Below are positions 35,671 through 48,874 of a DNA stretch of 64,000 bases, piece after piece. Where the stretch lies: NCBI GenBank assembly GCA_023231475.1, contig JALJEE010001329.1, forward strand, positions 1-64,000, given 5' to 3'. Within the stretch, counting starts at the first letter, position 1, and each line of letters opens with the position of its first letter. Under the pieces are notes generated by a model, which searched no databases, was not told the origin of the DNA, and worked only from the letters and a program-made list of their open reading frames with translations. Source of the stretch: Seison nebaliae (taxonomy: Eukaryota > Rotifera > Pararotatoria > Seisonacea > Seisonidae). Made by a program: the position numbers and the translations under genes.

Positions 35671-37910
35671 TTATTTCTCTCCTTTTTTAACGGCAACGAC
35701 ATCAGACGAATGTTGATGAGATAATAATTGTTTTCTCCATTTATTGAGATACTCTAAAGTCAACGTGTCGTTCGATTTGACGGTGGATGTGGGAGATATG
35801 ACTATTTTCATACTATCTATTCTTTTTACACTTCCATCAACAGACGAATGTTCTTCTATAATTTTCTGTTTTTTCTTCCCTAATAATGTCTTCTCCAATT
35901 TTTCAATCTGTTCAAGTTGCTCATTCATTATTTGTGCTTCAGTACAAATGTCGTCTGCTTCGGCGTGATCGATTATATCATAGCTACCTAATGTTTCTGC
36001 AGTAATACGTTTTCTTTCACGAGATGTCGTCGATGACGGTTTTGAAAATTTTCTTTCACGACAGTTGCGCATTAATAACAAGTTATTATCATCGCTTTCT
36101 TCATTCGAAGATAATTTGTCTTCATTTTCTTCTTCAGTAATCGAATATAATTTCTTAGAATTCTCCATATCTGTTTCCTCTTCGATGAATGTCCTGTAGA
36201 CGAATGATTGGACTTTACTTGTCAATTTGGACATATAAGTCCTCAGGCGTTGCATTTGACCAATTCGTGAAAAGTTTACGCTCGTTCCACTATAAGCTCG
36301 ACTGCGACGAAAGCGAACAGGTGTCGATGTGAAACGATCCGAATTCACTTGTTGACTTTTTAATGTGGAAGTTGATGATTCGGATTGGAGATCATTATTA
36401 TCAGTTGAAATGTTCGATTGACAGAAAATACTATTGGAATCTTGACTAATATTATCTTTGTTAATAGCGTCACTAAATTCCAAATTATTTGCTGATGACA
36501 TTAGATCGATATCTTCATTACATTCATTCACCAGTTTCTGAGCAGCAGAAATAGCTGCTTGTCTTACAAATGTTAATTCGAACGACTCCAAATCTAACAA
36601 TGATAAATGTTTCGTATTACATTCATTCTTCTTCTCATCTTGATATTTATTGGGCAAACGAAGATCAGGTAATGATCGATGGAAATAAAGTTGCATTGAT
36701 GACGACATATTACTCGTTGTCATCATGTCATTATTGTGTAATCCGTCAAAAAATGCTGAATGATCTGACATGAGTTGAGATTTCGATCGAAGAATTCCAT
36801 AAACATTCGATGGAATCTCATTGAGTATTGATTCATTTCCATCAAATTGAGCATTCGTCGAATTCTCGACGAAATGTGGAAACCATCCACCACGATTCTG
36901 CAATTCAGCAATTCGTTGATTTAATTCTTTTGTCGATTCGTCCGTTTGTTGATCTATTAGGGAAACTTCAGTTGTATTGGTAGTGGAATGATTATCATAT
37001 TCTTTCAAATTATTCTTTAACGTGTCTACAGACGTTTCCATTACTGATTGACGTCGAGGATTAGATGACATTTGACAATCCTTCAAAATCGACGATCGTT
37101 TCCATAAATTTTTTGAAATTAATGATTCGTTCAATGACATTTGATCTTCTGAGAGTATTCTTGATAATCTTTGTCGTTGTTTTTTGCTGAGTGTCCCATC
37201 AAATAATGAACTACGACTTCCTGCATTTGATTGATCGCTGATATCGGGATAAACACTGAAATTAGAATGGAATGACTGAATATCACTCATATCAAAATCG
37301 AGTAAATGCATCAATTTCTGTTCAAACTCTTTCAACATTTCCTCATTATTACAATTATTGAATAATGCATCAAATTGAGCTATACTTTTTCTTATTCCTA
37401 ATAATTGTAATTCCGTATCTTCCCATTCCATTTTGGAATCACGACATCTTTCTACCGAATCATCATTCTTCTCCTTCTTCTTTTCACGTAATTTCACTTC
37501 GGGATATTGGATAGAGTTGAACGAATTCTTCTCACATAATTGTCCGTTCTCCTCCATCTCATTTCTTTTCGTTTGCGATGATCCTGTTAATGCTGATGTC
37601 GCCACTGGTACGATGGGAGATTGCGTTAATAAATGGTTAACGAATGCGTTCGAACGATCTCGTATTGATCTATATTGTTGTCGATTAAGTGATCGATCGT
37701 TAATGGTCGAAGAGAATATGATGGAATGTGGACGATTTTTCCGTTCGATTATCTTCTTTCCAACATTCGTTTTTCGACTATTATTGTTAGTTATTATATT
37801 GTTCTTCTCCCTCGTTTTACTATTCGTTCTTATATGATTATTCTCAATAATTCTTTCTTCGTTAGATGATTTCTCATTCATCATTACTCGGATGAAATCA
37901 AATTCGCCTT
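35671..37910 (-). CDS. large open exon in the unc-13 span: alternative exon or nested gene, unknown
   Basis: 737 codons from ATG 37884. The frame extends upstream to an acceptor (CTGATTAG|AAGG) at 37910 in phase 1, adding the coding-looking peptide GEFDFIRV. It could therefore be an internal exon reached from a phase-1 donor such as 60217 or 53288. The frame ends at a TAA at 35671. A weak donor at 35753 (GA|GTATCT, phase 2) could join the 20753 exon. The protein is mostly disordered, Ser/Asn-rich, with an amphipathic basic segment (RLRTYMSKLTSKVQSFVYR) and a late coiled coil (EQLEQIEKLEKTLLGKKKQK). I see no known domain. It may be an isoform-specific N-terminus or an intronless nested gene. 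Confidence 0.45.
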
Positions 37911-39229
37911 CTAATCAGAATTTTGACATAGTCAACAATAACATCTTTCCATAATAAATGATCAGATGAAAACGAAGTATTATATAAATTCCGTTTTATT
38001 CTTGAACTAAAAACAACTAAAATTATTTTTAAGGTTTTCTTTCTTTCTAAGAGGAAATAAAAGTGATAAAAAACATAAGGGATAGAAAAAGAAATTTTTT
38101 TTTTAAATAATTAATAGAGAAAATAGGAAATGTTGACGAATGTGCGAGGAATATGCAATAAAAAAAGTATCTTATACATTTTGAGGGGAAGTATCTGAAA
38201 AGTTGGTGCTGGAAACTTTGAAAATTTTTCTTTTATTCCTCTCCTAAATTGATAGATCTCAAGAATTACTTAACAACTTATGAAAATTTAGTGGAAATTA
38301 ACACATTTACGTAGTGTAAAGAGGAAGGTAAGGAGACATTGGTAGGAACTGCTAATAGAAAAATAAAGACAATTTAATTCATATTATTTTTCAATAAAAA
38401 TAAACTGGAAAGAAAAACGATGGTGAATCACTAAACAAATAATGATCTGCTATGAATGAGGAGAATGAAGGTCAAAATCTTTTTATTGGCCTTTTGCATG
38501 AAATTCTAATGAAGAAATTGTGTTAAGCAAAATATATATTTTCCTATCAACAAGGAACATTTATACAAAAATAATAAATTGAATTATCATTTAAACGAAC
38601 ATCTTCCGTTTTGGAGCAGAGACATATAGGAACATACTCTATTCCATATAATAGACCAAATCAATAAAGAAATTCAATATCAAAATAGAGGAGGAGGAGA
38701 AATGATCAAATCAACAGAATGACATCTCCAAGAAAGTTATGTGGGTGAGAGAATCTCCAATAATATTCTGGTCACGAACAATATTCTTATTTACTCCCGA
38801 AAATAAATAATTCAATATATTTTCATAATCATCTTCTGATTCTGATTCAATTTCATCGACAAAATAATTTCTTAATTTCTCTCAAATTATTTCAATTCTA
38901 GTCAATATGCAAAAATTATATAATCGCAGTATATTACACCAATATTATTTTACTAAATTATTAGTAATATTTTAGTTGATAAATGGGAAAATTTTCCAAT
39001 TTTTTTCATTTTTTTTTTTTGAAACTTCTTCAAAAATTTCCAATTATTTCACTTGTTTTTATCCTTCGAAAAGGCACCAGGTGTTATCACCATCAATGTC
39101 ATCACTACTTCAGATGACATTTATGGAATTTTTTTTTCTAAATATCATGCTTCTCATTGTATTAGGAATGATGTAGGAAATTAATTTTTATCAATTTCAT
39201 TTCTCCCTTCAATTAAATAATGAACAAAC
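37911..39229. other. intron within the unc-13 span, no gene seen
   Basis: 1.3 kb between the calmodulin-site exon and the 37910 exon. A+T-rich with homopolymer T runs near 38995-39020; nothing coding is recognised. Confidence 0.4.
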
Positions 39230-39407
39230 CTTTGTTTGAAGTGATACTTGGATATTGGCTTTATGAATGGCATTTAACCATCGTGAACGTACATCATTCT
39301 TGCCACTAGCTTCCGCTTTCTTTAAAGCTGCCACACGTAGTAATGCTGACGCCGTTCCTGCTAATCTGGGAGTGTTCTTTGTCTTCTCTTTCGGGCCATC
39401 ATGAGAT
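39230..39407 (-). CDS. unc-13: unc-13 exon with calmodulin-binding-like helix
   Basis: 178 bp, acceptor TTTCCTTAG at 39408 (phase 2) and donor AAG|GTTTGT (phase 0). It codes about 59 residues. The end, DVRSRWLNAIHKANIQ, matches the Munc13-1 amphipathic calmodulin site (RANWLRAFNKVRMQ), with the anchoring Trp preserved. It follows the 9.1-kb exon in exact phase (AG+A gives Arg), and can also accept the phase-2 donor at 57495. Because the match is specific to UNC-13, it ties the large upstream ORFs to the priming factor. Confidence 0.8.
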
Positions 39408-39762
39408 CTAAGGAAAGTGGAAAATATTATGTGATTGTTAGTGATGGAATAAGAAGAATTAGATCCATTTACCATAATTGCAACACGAACAAAAGACGAA
39501 ATGACAAAATGTTTAATTTCACAAATCACAAAGGAAATGAATGGAGATAATATGATGTAATTATTTGATAATAATAATAATAATAATAATAATCCTGAAC
39601 GTCATTTTAATATGAAGATAAATGAATTATCGATATGTTTTGATGGAATTCCATCAGGCAAATTTGACAACAATATTTTTAGAATTTCTTTTAAAGTGAT
39701 TCCAATCATTTGGATAAGATAATAAAAGGAAAATGGTGTTGGTAATGATGAATAAATTATAC

Positions 39763-42700
39763 CTAAACACTTCAAATAGAGGCATCCTCGACGTTTTTGT
39801 CAACATTTTCCAAGTAACTTTTTCTTTTTTGTGAATAGTTTTTTGCTGTTTGCAATTCTGATTTAAATGCGACCATGATAGCAGCTGTTGCCATGCCTCA
39901 TTCGCTGAACCGATCTGAATTGATGGTTTCTTACTTTCATCATTTCCTATTATCTTCTCATCATTTGTCGTTATTATTTCTTGTGCAATCATCTCGTTCG
40001 TTTCATCGGAAGGTAATGGTATTATTTTATCTTTATTTTCTTCTTCATTCTCTAAATTGTTGTTGTTGTTGTTGTTGTAAAGATAATCCACAACGAACGT
40101 CATATCATTTTTGGAGTTTGATCGTTTTGATGCTCGACTACTACTTCGTGAGAAATTGAATGATTGTTTTGTTCGAGTTGATGATGATCGAGATCGAGTG
40201 TTTGATCGTCGAAAATGTGAAAGAATTGTAGAGGCTAATGAAGGATTTGGAGATTTAGTTGAACGAATCTCATTCTCACTCAAATATTCACTTGAAGAAG
40301 AATTTTTCGAAGATATCCGATCGGTTTCCATGATCGTCGTCGAATTTTTACCTCGATCATCTTCCGAATAATTTGGAGAAATTATTTTCTGTTTTTGTTC
40401 TTTCTGTGCCAACAAATGATCTTGATAATAACATGACTGAATGAAATTATCAAATTTATTCTGTTCATTCTCCAATTCTTCAGCCGCATTCGCCCAATGC
40501 CATTTATTCAACACACAATTATTTTGATCGTTCTGTGCCGAATGGAAATCATCACTAGACATCCTCCTCAATCGAGGATGTTTATTTACCAGACGAAGTT
40601 TATGAACATCTTGCATCTGGATTTGTAATGATTCGATGGACATGGATCGTTGAGAAGAACCAATTTTCATCATTTTATTTTTCGTTGTATTCGTTTGTCG
40701 AATTGGTATGGATTCCATAAACGGATTAACTTTTTTTGGATTTTCATCCATATTTGATTGAAATATTTGTTTCTGTTGTTCATGATACAAACGATCCCAT
40801 TGATCTTCCCATTTCTTTTTCATGATATCACTATAATAACTAATTTCATCATCAATATCATTCTTATTCATATTCATCAAATTATTATCATACAATTCGA
40901 TGTTAGGCGATCCATATCGTTGGAATTTCTTCAGGAATTCTTCATGTTTCCGTTCTTTATTCTTATCGAATCTCTTACTAATTGTCGACGATAATGAAGA
41001 TGATGTAGAAATTTTTAGCAATTTCTCTTTCGCATTGCCTAATGGGAAGCCTAAGGGCGTCGTTGATTTGAAAGGAGTTGAAGGAAAATTGATATCATCA
41101 TCACAATCGACATAATCGTCAGGTAATGTGTCGTTTGTTTTCTGTTGGAGGAAACAATTGAGAATAACAGGAGATACTCGATCTATTGTACATTTAGAGC
41201 AGACACACCAATCTGAATGTGGTTTCTTTTCATCACAATTTTCAATTTCATTCTCATTTTTCTTCATTGACGGATAATTATTGAATGAATTATTCTCTAA
41301 TTCTTTCCGATTATCGACCAATTCCTCTATTCCTTTCTTTTCCATATCCCAATCACAACTTTCGTATGTGCCGCAAGATTCGGTGTCGTACGTCGAACGA
41401 ATGAGACAAGTCAATTTAACAGTTTCCGTTGTGATGGGAATCTTCTTGTCGAATGCTAACAATTGAGCATTCGCATTAATTTGAGGTGATTCTTTATTCA
41501 AACACGCTTCATCATCTGAAAGAAATACTCCAACATTCTCATAAATATGATTTCTATCCGATTCGGCAATAGATGATTGTTGCGTCAAATTATTCGTTGC
41601 CACAAAATAAGAAGAAGATTTATAAGCACGCAGTTCGTTATCGAAGTCCTCATCAATTGCTTTCGTAATGAATTCTTTTGCTTTTGTCAGAAAAGGTGTC
41701 AATGGACCAAATAGACTTCCTCTTTCCGTCTTATCGATTGACGAACTTTCCATAATTAATTTGTTAGTTGATGTTGAATTGGCTTGTGAAGAATTAATAA
41801 TTAGTTGCTTCTCACTATTCTCTGGTAATTTTCCAACATTCTCCTTCGTCACTTTCTTGAAAACATGTCCTTCATCCTCCAATCCGTCAATACAACTCAC
41901 ATTCTCAATACGATTATTCGACGATTTCACTATTTGTGACATTGGTTTCTTTTGAATTTTATGGTCAGTTCTATGTTTGTTTATGATGGGAAGTAAATAA
42001 TTATCGTTCGGTTTCGGTTGTGAAAGATCAATCGAACTTTTCCCTAATAGATCATTCCGACCAGAAGTGAAAGCTATATTCCAGTTATATAATCTATTTG
42101 CTAATTTACGATTACATCGATCAACACACGAACTGGATAAAGATCGTCTCAATCGGTTTCGTTTTTGTCCTTGTCGTTCATACATATATGAAAGGTAAAT
42201 GAAATTGTGATGGAATGAAGAATTGTTGAGATTTTTTAACAAACTCAAATTTCCTTTACAAATTGATTGATGTTTAATTTTGCAACTAGCTTGTGAAATA
42301 AGAGAGAAAGTAACAAGAGAATAAATGAGGAATTGTAATTGAATTAATTTGATGTTCATAGAAATGAATGGAAATGATATCTCATTTTTCATATACTCAC
42401 TAATATAAGACGGTACATATTTATTAAATTGAAGATTTGTATTTCTCTCGTCATCTAATCTCGATAATTCACCTAATATCTCCAACGTTTGATAAGCAGA
42501 GACGGAAAGAGACAATAAAGATTTATCGCAACAATTCGGCAATTGATCAATAAATGATAAAGAGATCGATCTCGAATAATTGAAAGTTGTCACTCCATTA
42601 TATTTCCGATCAGAATAAACGAGATAGGAGAGACAAGTCAATATGAATTTTTCATATTTTTCCAATTCTGACGATTTGTGCCAGTAAATTGACAATGTGT

Positions 42701-45700
42701 CACATAATGTCAATTCCATCGCTTCCAATCGACGATTGATGGGCGAAGGACGTTTAGATCGAATCGAATTATTCGATATCGATCGACGACCACTATCGAT
42801 ACTCGTATAAGCTGAACTGAATGAAGGAAATTGATGAGACAAATTCGTTTTGAGAAGAGATAATCGTCGAATTGATTCCGTTTCATCAATATTCTGATTA
42901 ACTTTCAATAAATTATCATTCTTTTGAGCATCTTCAGAAAAGGAGATTTGTGGTGAACGACAATAACTGATTGTGCCATGTTGAGGTTGAGGAGAATGTG
43001 TAGAGAAATAAATTGAAGTGTCTGGTAATGTGACGAAAGTTTTCGTCGTTGGAGTTAAAGTTTCATAAGAATTCTGATTTTGGACAGACGATACTGGAAT
43101 TTTCTCATTTTCTGATATTGATAATGTGGAATTAATGATTGTTAATGGAGATACTGATATAGCAGTTTTGGCATTTGATATTGATGAATCAGTTGGAGAA
43201 TTGTGTGAAATGAAATCCTTTAAAATATTGACAGAAATCCGTTTTTTTAAATTCCTCCTATCAATATTCGATGATTGAACTACGGCAGATGTGGTTGTTG
43301 TTATTGTTTTGTTGATGGTTGAGGAAGTTTGATTGGGGAGAATATTGAACATATTTTTCATGAAACTTTTCGCTTTCGATGCAATTCCATCAGCAGAATT
43401 ATCTTTCTTTGTTTTTATATGGAAACCGTCACCGTTCGCTATTGAGAATGATGGAAGTTGTTGTAAGGAATCTAATGACTTATCTAACGATTTATCTGCA
43501 TCATCAAAAAAAAATGAATCTTGTTTCATTTGATTGAGAAGATAAAGTGTCTCTCTCTGATCTGTTACCATCGTCTTATCAGCGTCCATAGATGATAAGA
43601 TATACGAGAGATTCTCATCAGATTGAACGTTTGGAATATTTAATTGTTGAATTGTCTCATCTGTTAAATTCTGTTCGATATTATCAGACATTTGTGCGAT
43701 GTATGTTGTAGGTGGATAATAACCATGATGCTGGAAATATAAATAAGCGGAATTGCCATAATCGATTGATTTCTTCTGATTCAACAATTCTTCTTGGAGA
43801 ATAACAGCTGGATCATTAACGAATGATTCTGTTATTGAACCATTATCGACAGGTAGTAATGGTGAATCGATCATTGAATTCAATTCATCTCGTTCATTCG
43901 ACGACACTATAATATCTGGAGATGTTAACGACAATTCCCTAATTGGTTTATGTAACGATTCAGTTTGATGTGTAGAAGAATGAATTTGGATAATTTGAGA
44001 TTCCTCCAATTTCCTCTCACAATTAACATATTTAGTTGGTTGATTAAATGATTGATGATTATCGATTTTCGTTTTACTCTCAAATTCCGAATAATCAATT
44101 GAAATAGATTTTTGTACATCGAACGATTCGTCGAACGAACTCAATTGATGAGTCGATTCTCGACTAATTCGATTAACAATCGGATGGTCAACGGATGTTC
44201 GGATAATTGGATTGAATAAATCATCATTATCATCTGATTGAGGTGTGACGATTGACGAAGTAGAATTCATTAATAAATTTCTTACTTGTTCATTTCGACA
44301 ATTACCAACAATTCCTGGCATAATAATATAATGAAGGAAATAAGTAGCACTATGAATGACTGATGATAATTTGTGATGATCTCCAAATGGATCTTGATTG
44401 ATGGATGGTGTTCTCAAACAGAATGCATGAAATGATCTTTTTTTAAGTTTCTTCGAATCTCGAAATAATGTATCAACGTTACTCATCAATATTTTATCAG
44501 GTGGTATACTGGTGGATTGGATGGATTGAATGGATTGGAGATAATTATTCAATTTCATTCGATTAAATCGACGACCAGATGAAATATTCAATTTAGTTGA
44601 TTTCCATCGTTTATCCTCATTCTTCGATTTCGTTATTTGTTCCAATTTCTCTGTCATCGAATTTCGTTTGGATGGTTTATAACTCATATCAGTTTGTGAC
44701 CGATTAATTTCATGAGAAGTCATTGAAATGACATTGGACGAATGATGATGATCTTTAAAGAATGATGTAGCTTGTTTTCTTAATGATTTTCTTTTCGATT
44801 TAGGTTTGTTGATTTCCGGTGATTGAGAGGAACTTGTGATCTTACTCTGGTGTTGCGCACCTGTTGTTGTAAAATGATTAGATGTTGAAGTTTTACAATC
44901 AAATGAAATAACAGAATATGACGGTTTCTTCTCACGTAATCGAACAGTTTTCTTCCTGTTATTTAATGGTGCGGTTGTTGTTATTGACATTGTATTGCTT
45001 TTCATATCGCCACTCGTCCCACTAATCGAAGTTAATTGATTTAAAGAATTTCTTTTATTCGAAAAGAATGTTGAACTTATCAAATCATTCTCCATCGATT
45101 TATCACAATTATTTCTAAACGTAATTGATGATTGTAATAAATTATTCGGATTATTCTTCTGATCATTTTTCTCTCTCATTCTATTCACATCAATAATATT
45201 TTCTTCTTTATTATTCTTCATATTCTTGTTATTGTTATGGTTATTGTTGTTGTTGTTGTTGTTGAGGAATAAGGATAATTTTGATATTGTTGAAGTAACT
45301 TCGTCATGTAAATTTTTGATAGAAGAGAATTTCCCAGTTTTAGTTTGTGTCGATGGAATTTCATATGATAAATTATCTCGAATTGCCAATAATTTTGGTG
45401 TTTCTCTTAATAAAGAATCATGGAGTTCCATCAATTCTTTCTGACAAGCAGTATTATTGATCGGTTTATTCATAAAACTTTCGACATCATTCCTCTCGTC
45501 CGAATTGAGTTGTAAAGGAGAAGGTATCGTCAAATCTTCTTGAGATGAACATAAAACGTATTGATGAAGGAGATTGAGAGTCTTTAATAAAATAAGAAAT
45601 GTTTTCATCAATTGTAATCGTCGAGTGGAATCTTGTTCAATTTTTAATACGTGACTCAACTGATAGTAAAGTTGAGAGAAGGTCTCGAACGGATGTCCAT

Positions 45701-47752
45701 TCACTATCGATTCATTAACAATATCGTTAGATGATTGATTTGGTGCAGGTTTTTTATTATTCTTCAAAATATTTAAATCCATAGATTTCGTTGGTACAGT
45801 TGAAATGATAGTTGACGTTTTCAAATTTTGAAATGATTGAACAATATCAAATTGATTGATTGGTTCAATTTTATGGTTTTGAGAAGAAGAAATTATCAAA
45901 TTACTTTTCAATCGATTATTATAAGTCAATGTTTTTGAACGACTTGCAACGACATTATTCATCAAATCACCATCAGGGACACTAGATGTAATCGGCCAAT
46001 AATTATTTTGCATTAAATCCTTCAAAGTGAATGTATCAGATAACGGTCTCGTTCCTGTATTCTGTTCTGAATAATTTTTTAATTGATCAATCTTCTGATG
46101 ACAAGTAGACATTCGATAATGTTGGAGTGTATCCACCGATTGATTAAGTGAATGAAATTTGGAGAATTTAATTGGAAATTGTATCTGGTTTTGTGAGACA
46201 GTCTCTGATTTCTTCATTTTCATCGAACTCAACAAACCATTCGACAATCGACTTTCACCGAATTTCAACTCTTCGCTCAAATCGGCAAGACATTGCTCGA
46301 TCGATCGAATGAATTCCTCCGTATTATTCTCCACATTCTTCATATCATTATTTTTGACGGTGCCACTACTGTTGGAATCAGTATTCTTTAAAGAATTTTC
46401 AAGAAACATTCGAGAATTATTCAAAATTTTCACCGGTATCTTTTTCGAATTATTCTTTCCCAAATGATAAAAATCCTTTTTATGTTTCAATTGTTCTTGT
46501 TGATTATTATAATGATCACGACAATCTAATAAATATTTCTTCAGAATCGACGAATTGAGACGATTCAATTGGGAATATTGTGATGAATTGGAGAGACGAC
46601 GTTTCGATATTCGATGACGAGCAACACGATTACTGTGTCGATGATGACGATGATAATGGTGATGTTTAGATAAATTATGATATTGTTCATCATGTGGACG
46701 ATGATGAGATAATGGTTTGTTATCACACAATTTTTTAATTAAACAATTCTTCCTTTTCAACGACGAACGTAATTTCATTCGATTATAAATGTTCGCCGAC
46801 CGATCCATTCCCGTTCTATGATTTTTACTTTTTCCTCTACGTCTTTCTTTATGATCAAGTTGATGATGTCGACGATGATGATGATGATGATGATGATGAC
46901 GATGATTTTTTAAATGAAAAATTATGGAATAAAGAATGAATGTTAAAAGTTGAGATGAATTAGAATCAGATGATGATGTTGTTGATTGGATTGATTGAAG
47001 GAATTTAGAACAAATTGATGTAGATGTCTCCGAATTCGAACAATCAGATGAAAGCGAGTCATGAGATGAAGAACATGATTTCATTGATGATAATGAATTG
47101 AATGAAGAGGAAGAATCAGAATTAGATGAAGATGATGAAGATAATGGAATATTTATCAACGTTTCAGCTAACGATAACAATTGTTGAATTCGATGTGGAT
47201 TCTCTAAATTATTATCATTATTATTGTTATTAAGATTATTGAGGCAGATATCGTTTAATTGAGATTCGAGTTGTTTGAAAACTTTCTTTGTTAAACTTCT
47301 CTTAATTTTCGAGAGATTATTCAATGAATTGGAATGATTTTGATTGTCATTCTTCGACAACTTCTTCTTATTGTTCAATAAATTATTTCGATTCAATTGG
47401 GAATGATTACGATAAATAAAAGATGAATTCTTATTTCTTGAATTATATTGTTCTTGTTGTTGATTGTGAGAGAATTTCTGATTTGGTGATAAAGATGATA
47501 ATAAATTTTTTTTAGTTAAATGATCACCACTATAATGTTTCGTTTTATCATATGTATTTGTTGACACTTTTAACTCTCCTTTTCCATGATGTTTCTTTAA
47601 ACAATTCCTCGTATTATGAAATCGAGTATTAATGAAAGATGATAAGAAATCTGTAAAAGATTTATTCTCTCCCATCAATCCATCTTTACCAGTCGTTTTC
47701 GTTTTCAAATTTAAACTATTTAACAACTGTTGAGACATTATCGATTGTACCG

Positions 47753-47783
<31 letters not shown>

Positions 47784-48874
47784 CTTTTGATGATGATTTA
47801 TTCCATGAGAATAATATTTCTGTTGTTGTCTAAACTGTTGTTGTTGTTGTTGTTGTTGTTGTTGGAGTGATGGGGCAAGTGGATCCCGAATAGAATTTAA
47901 TGGCATATAATTCGGATTATTGGCTAAATAAAAAAGTTTGGGAGGTAATGTTGATGATGGAGATGTATAGGATAAGGTTGTTAAGATTATTGAAGTTTGG
48001 TTAGAGGTATATCGATCAGAATTAAAGATGTTTGTCGAAGAATCTCTTTTCACCGTATTACTACTACTATTACCGTGAGAGGGAAGTCCATGTACTTGAC
48101 ATTCATGTCTTCTACATTCGCTTCCCAATTGGCAAACCTTTCGATCTACATAAATTTTATTCGTCGAATATTTCATTTGGGAAGAAGTCGAGAACAAATG
48201 TTCTTGCTTTAATTCACTTCTTTTATTATTTTCATGTTGTTGTTGTTGTTGCTGATGAGCAATAAGGTGAGGATGCTGTCGTTGTTGTTGTTGTTGTTGT
48301 TGTTGTTGCTGCTGCTTCTGTTCACGAATTTGACGATGATGTTGAGGATTCAATTGAACATTAGAACGAACTTTCCCAATTTTACTATTTACACAATCAT
48401 TATTGTTCTTGTTAATCTTGTATGATGGTTGTTGATTTGGTGACAATTGGTGAATTGGAAGAGCTTGAGCACTTCTCTTATCTGCAATCAACATAGAAAT
48501 TGCATTAACTTGACTAGTTGCTTCTCCGTATTTGTTCTTGTTGGAATGACATAATAAATCATCTTGTTGTTGGGCTTGTTGTAATAAATAATCTCTGAGA
48601 TCTGTCAATAATTCCAATCTTAGTTTTAGTTCCTCTACATTCTTTGTTCTTATATGATTCTCGTTGAACGAAGTGGGAATTGATTGCAACAAATACTCAC
48701 GTCCATCATTCCTATGTGAATTACATTGTGACTGTACACCGATATTATTCGACACAGCTACCGATAAACCAATCGTCGATATAATAGATAGTTGATTTGT
48801 ATCGGTTGGACGACATTCATTTCTTTGTACAATTTGATTCTGTTTCTCCCATTTATGCGAATCGTTCATATCAT
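39763..48874 (-). CDS. unc-13: unc-13 9.1-kb exon (disordered, poly-Gln/His/Asn)
   Basis: 9,112 bp open in one frame, about 3,037 residues. Acceptor TATTATTTAG at 48875 (phase 1) fits the C2A exon end at 60217 (G+AT gives Asp) and the 53288 donor. Donor TTTAG|GTATAA at 39763 (phase 2) joins 39407. The protein is low complexity: poly-Gln at about 48280-48318, 47844-47872 and 47763-47780, poly-His near 46872-46905, and Ser and Asn runs. A more globular stretch (ELTLCDTLSIYWHKSSELEK onward) lies near 42400-42720, and a second TQT motif near 45340. In-frame ATG at 48869 could also be a start. No known domain is seen. Such an exon is extraordinarily long; internal splicing is possible (see 42290-42400). 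Confidence 0.7.
42290..42400 (-). other. candidate in-frame intron (exitron) in the 9.1-kb exon
   Basis: A consensus donor ATTA|GTGAGT at 42400 and acceptor TTTCACAAG at 42290, both phase 1, 111 bp (37 codons). The interior is open in frame and codes a hydrophobic Ile/Leu/Phe-rich peptide unlike its hydrophilic surroundings, as expected from intron sequence. Removing it joins YIT to SCKI. Confidence 0.5.
46872..46905. repeat. (ATG)n/(CAT)n trinucleotide run coding poly-His
   Basis: Near-perfect trinucleotide units inside the 9.1-kb exon, read as CAT/CAC on the coding strand. Confidence 0.8.
48280..48318. repeat. (GTT)n trinucleotide run coding poly-Gln
   Basis: About 12 CAA/CAG codons on the minus strand near the N-terminal end of the 9.1-kb exon. 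Similar shorter runs occur at 47763-47780, 47844-47872 and 48236-48250. Confidence 0.85.

Noticed and set aside
39763-48874. The 9.1-kb ORF as a separate gene
   Set aside because: Its donor joins the UNC-13 calmodulin-site exon in exact phase and its acceptor fits the C2A exon, so inclusion in unc-13 is the simpler reading, although not proven.
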